Shown here: positions 46,257 to 47,176 of the stretch, one piece after another | Numbering within the stretch: the stretch's first letter is position 1 | Layout: every line of letters starts with the position of its first letter | Source of the DNA: a virus | Length of the DNA stretch: 47,176 nucleotides | IMG/VR virus record: IMGVR_UViG_3300045283_000085 | Span: 1 to 47,176 of that record | Strand: one strand, 5' to 3' | Translations under genes and position numbers: made by a program | The notes under the pieces: model-generated | The model's input: the letters and a program-made list of their open reading frames with translations, nothing else | What the model was told of the DNA's origin: nothing | Database searches by the model: none

Positions 46257-46757
46257 TTACTTTCCTTTGCGGTGCTTGGATTGATTTGCTTTGAGTGCAG
46301 CGCGAACTTTGCGTAGGCTAAGTTGGCTGCTGTCCTGGTGAGGGGAAGGTGGCTCCGGTTTTGGGGCTAGTCCCTTCCAAAGCGTGCGCTGCTCGCGTTC
46401 TTTGGCTTGCGCTCGCTCCTGCGCTAGTAGTTTGGCCTGCGCCCTCTCCGTTTCTTCGCGTTCGCGATCAATGGCGGCTTGCTCCTGTTTCTCTGCTTGT
46501 ACCTTCCGGTACATTTTTTCCATTGAGGGATCGATCCCCACAATATTAAGCGGCGCTTCTGCGTAGCAGGTAGGGGGAAACAAGTCCGGCCGCGTGCGTC
46601 GCCATGCGGTAATGGCGTCATCGTAAAAAAAGTTACTCTTCCCGACGCGTGCATATTTTGGAAAGCCTTCGTTGCGTATGAGCGCATATAACCGCTTCCG
46701 GCCGCACTTCAATTGCGCACAAACTTCCTGCATTGTCGATGTTTCGGATGGCTTCAT
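46257..46757 (-). CDS. AlpA/excisionase-like DNA-binding protein
   Basis: 166 residues from ATG at 46757 (GGGGGAG upstream). Residues 9-55 (MQEVCAQLKCGRKRLYALIR, KYARVGKSNFFYDDAITAWR) match the winged HTH of the MerR/AlpA/Xis class. A long Glu/Arg/Gln coil and a basic tail follow, which is longer than usual for an excisionase. It is tail to tail with the repressor, with no gap. Likely excisionase or Cox-like; the 10-bp repeats at attP and before the repressor are its expected sites. Confidence 0.75.
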   Translation of the reverse strand: MKPSETSTMQEVCAQLKCGRKRLYALIRNEGFPKYARVGKSNFFYDDAITAWRRTRPDLFPPTCYAEAPLNIVGIDPSMEKMYRKVQAEKQEQAAIDREREETERAQAKLLAQERAQAKEREQRTLWKGLAPKPEPPSPHQDSSQLSLRKVRAALKANQSKHRKGK

Positions 46758-46820
46758 GTGGCTCCCCCGTTGGCAGTTCGTTAACGTTGCGTGTCTACGA
46801 AGTGTAGGCGGATGTAAGAC

Positions 46821-46849
46821 AAAAAAAAAGCGCACGGTTAAGTGCGCTT
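46821..46849 (-). terminator. Intrinsic terminator upstream of the AlpA-like gene
   Basis: Minus strand AAGCGCAC-TTAACC-GTGCGCTT followed by an unbroken T-run. It stops leftward transcripts coming from the int side before the AlpA-like gene, which then needs its own promoter in 46758-46820. Confidence 0.9.
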
Positions 46850-46857
46850 GCCAAGGT

Positions 46858-46956
46858 GACGGCCATAGTACAGCCGTCTATCGCCTCACATTTTTTCTAG
46901 GTTTGTGATTGAGTTAGGACACACAGCCGTGTCAGTAAGCGCGGCTGTGTGTCCTA
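46858..46956 (-). other. Two strong hairpins after the edge ORF
   Basis: TAGGACACACAGCCG/CGGCTGTGTGTCCTA is a perfect 15-bp stem with a 12-base loop (46915-46956), starting three bases after the stop at 46960. A second hairpin GACGGC/GCCGTC (46858-46878) follows in the leftward direction, then the terminator. Neither hairpin has a T-run. They may protect or mark the 3' end of the transcript, or form a small RNA. Confidence 0.6.
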
Positions 46957-46959
46957 CCA

Positions 46960-47157
46960 TCACGCGTTTTGTTGGCTTACGGTATCGCCTGAATTTGGAG
47001 CGCAAACTAGGGTTGATTTTTGTTTGGCTTCTTTAATCTTGATGAGCGAAGCATGGATACCGTAGCGCACTCGCATCTCGTTGGTCTTAACGCCGGTTGC
47101 GCCGCTAAGTGTTTTCTGAATGCGCGCCAATGTCGGGGATAGTTCGCCTCGCTCCAT
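46960..47157 (-). CDS. Basic unknown protein, probably cut at the window edge
   Basis: 65 residues from ATG at 47157. The frame stays open to the window edge (ELFKQ precedes this Met), so the true start may lie outside. LSPTLARIQKTLSGATGVKT, NEMRVRYGIHASLIKIKEA is basic and helical, like a small DNA-associated protein. If the window ends are joined in a circle, it is downstream of int but not in the same frame as int. Confidence 0.55.
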   Translation of the reverse strand: MERGELSPTLARIQKTLSGATGVKTNEMRVRYGIHASLIKIKEAKQKSTLVCAPNSGDTVSQQNA

Positions 47158-47176
47158 CTGCTTAAATAATTCCTGT

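Noticed and set aside
1-47176. A CRISPR array or anti-CRISPR locus
   Set aside because: No regularly spaced identical repeats of 23-47 bases exist; the short repeats (decamers, 12-mers, hairpins) do not have that form, and anti-CRISPR genes cannot be recognised by eye among the small ORFs.

Overview
The window looks like nearly all of one temperate, tailed, podovirus-like phage genome. It carries a virion gene set (large terminase, portal, scaffold-like, capsid, tail adaptor, S74-chaperone tail fibre, internal virion proteins and one giant virion-associated protein) together with a tyrosine integrase, an attP site, an XRE repressor and an AlpA-like DNA-binding protein. No host gene was recognised. 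The attP core is the 3' half of a tRNA-Lys(CUU) gene and is flanked by putative integrase arm sites on both sides. That is expected of an unintegrated, circularly permuted phage genome opened near the 3' end of int. A proteobacterial host is likely (AGGAGCTA-type ribosome binding sites, RecT/YqaJ recombination, tRNA-Lys close to the E. coli form); a beta- or gammaproteobacterium is a guess.

Layout. (1) 1-1850: int (leftward, cut by the window edge) and attP. (2) 1853-5861: leftward operon of small unknown genes, ending in an intrinsic terminator at 1801-1825. Five gaps between its genes hold structured RNA elements: one complete canonical hammerhead ribozyme (4746-4800) and four copies of a repeated hairpin flanked by constant sequence. 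(3) 5862-6149: control region with a recurring 12-bp motif. (4) 6150-11998: rightward, tightly overlapping small genes, including a possible small terminase, several zinc-ribbon proteins and a HigA-like antitoxin fragment. (5) 12057-36357: virion genes in the order tail fibre, small lipoprotein, a three-way-junction RNA (15882-15946), terL, portal, scaffold, capsid, adaptor, tail hub, internal virion proteins, a 2343-residue polyvalent protein and two paralogous small proteins. (6) 36311-45579: leftward early operons with SSB-like, ParB/DGQHRL-type, RecT, VRR-NUC, nuclease-like and YqaJ exonuclease genes, plus a regulator carrying a C14 contingency tract. (7) 45580-47176: immunity region with divergent promoters, repressor, AlpA-like protein and a leftward ORF cut by the window edge.

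How it may work together: the repressor and the AlpA-like protein sit tail to tail. A tandem 10-bp repeat occurs both beside the attP core and upstream of the repressor gene, which suggests a Cox-like protein acting in both excision and immunity control. The leftward operon at 2-6 kb appears to be cut or partitioned at the RNA level by ribozyme and hairpin elements, each followed by the same ribosome binding sequence. No replication initiator, polymerase, helicase or endolysin was recognised.
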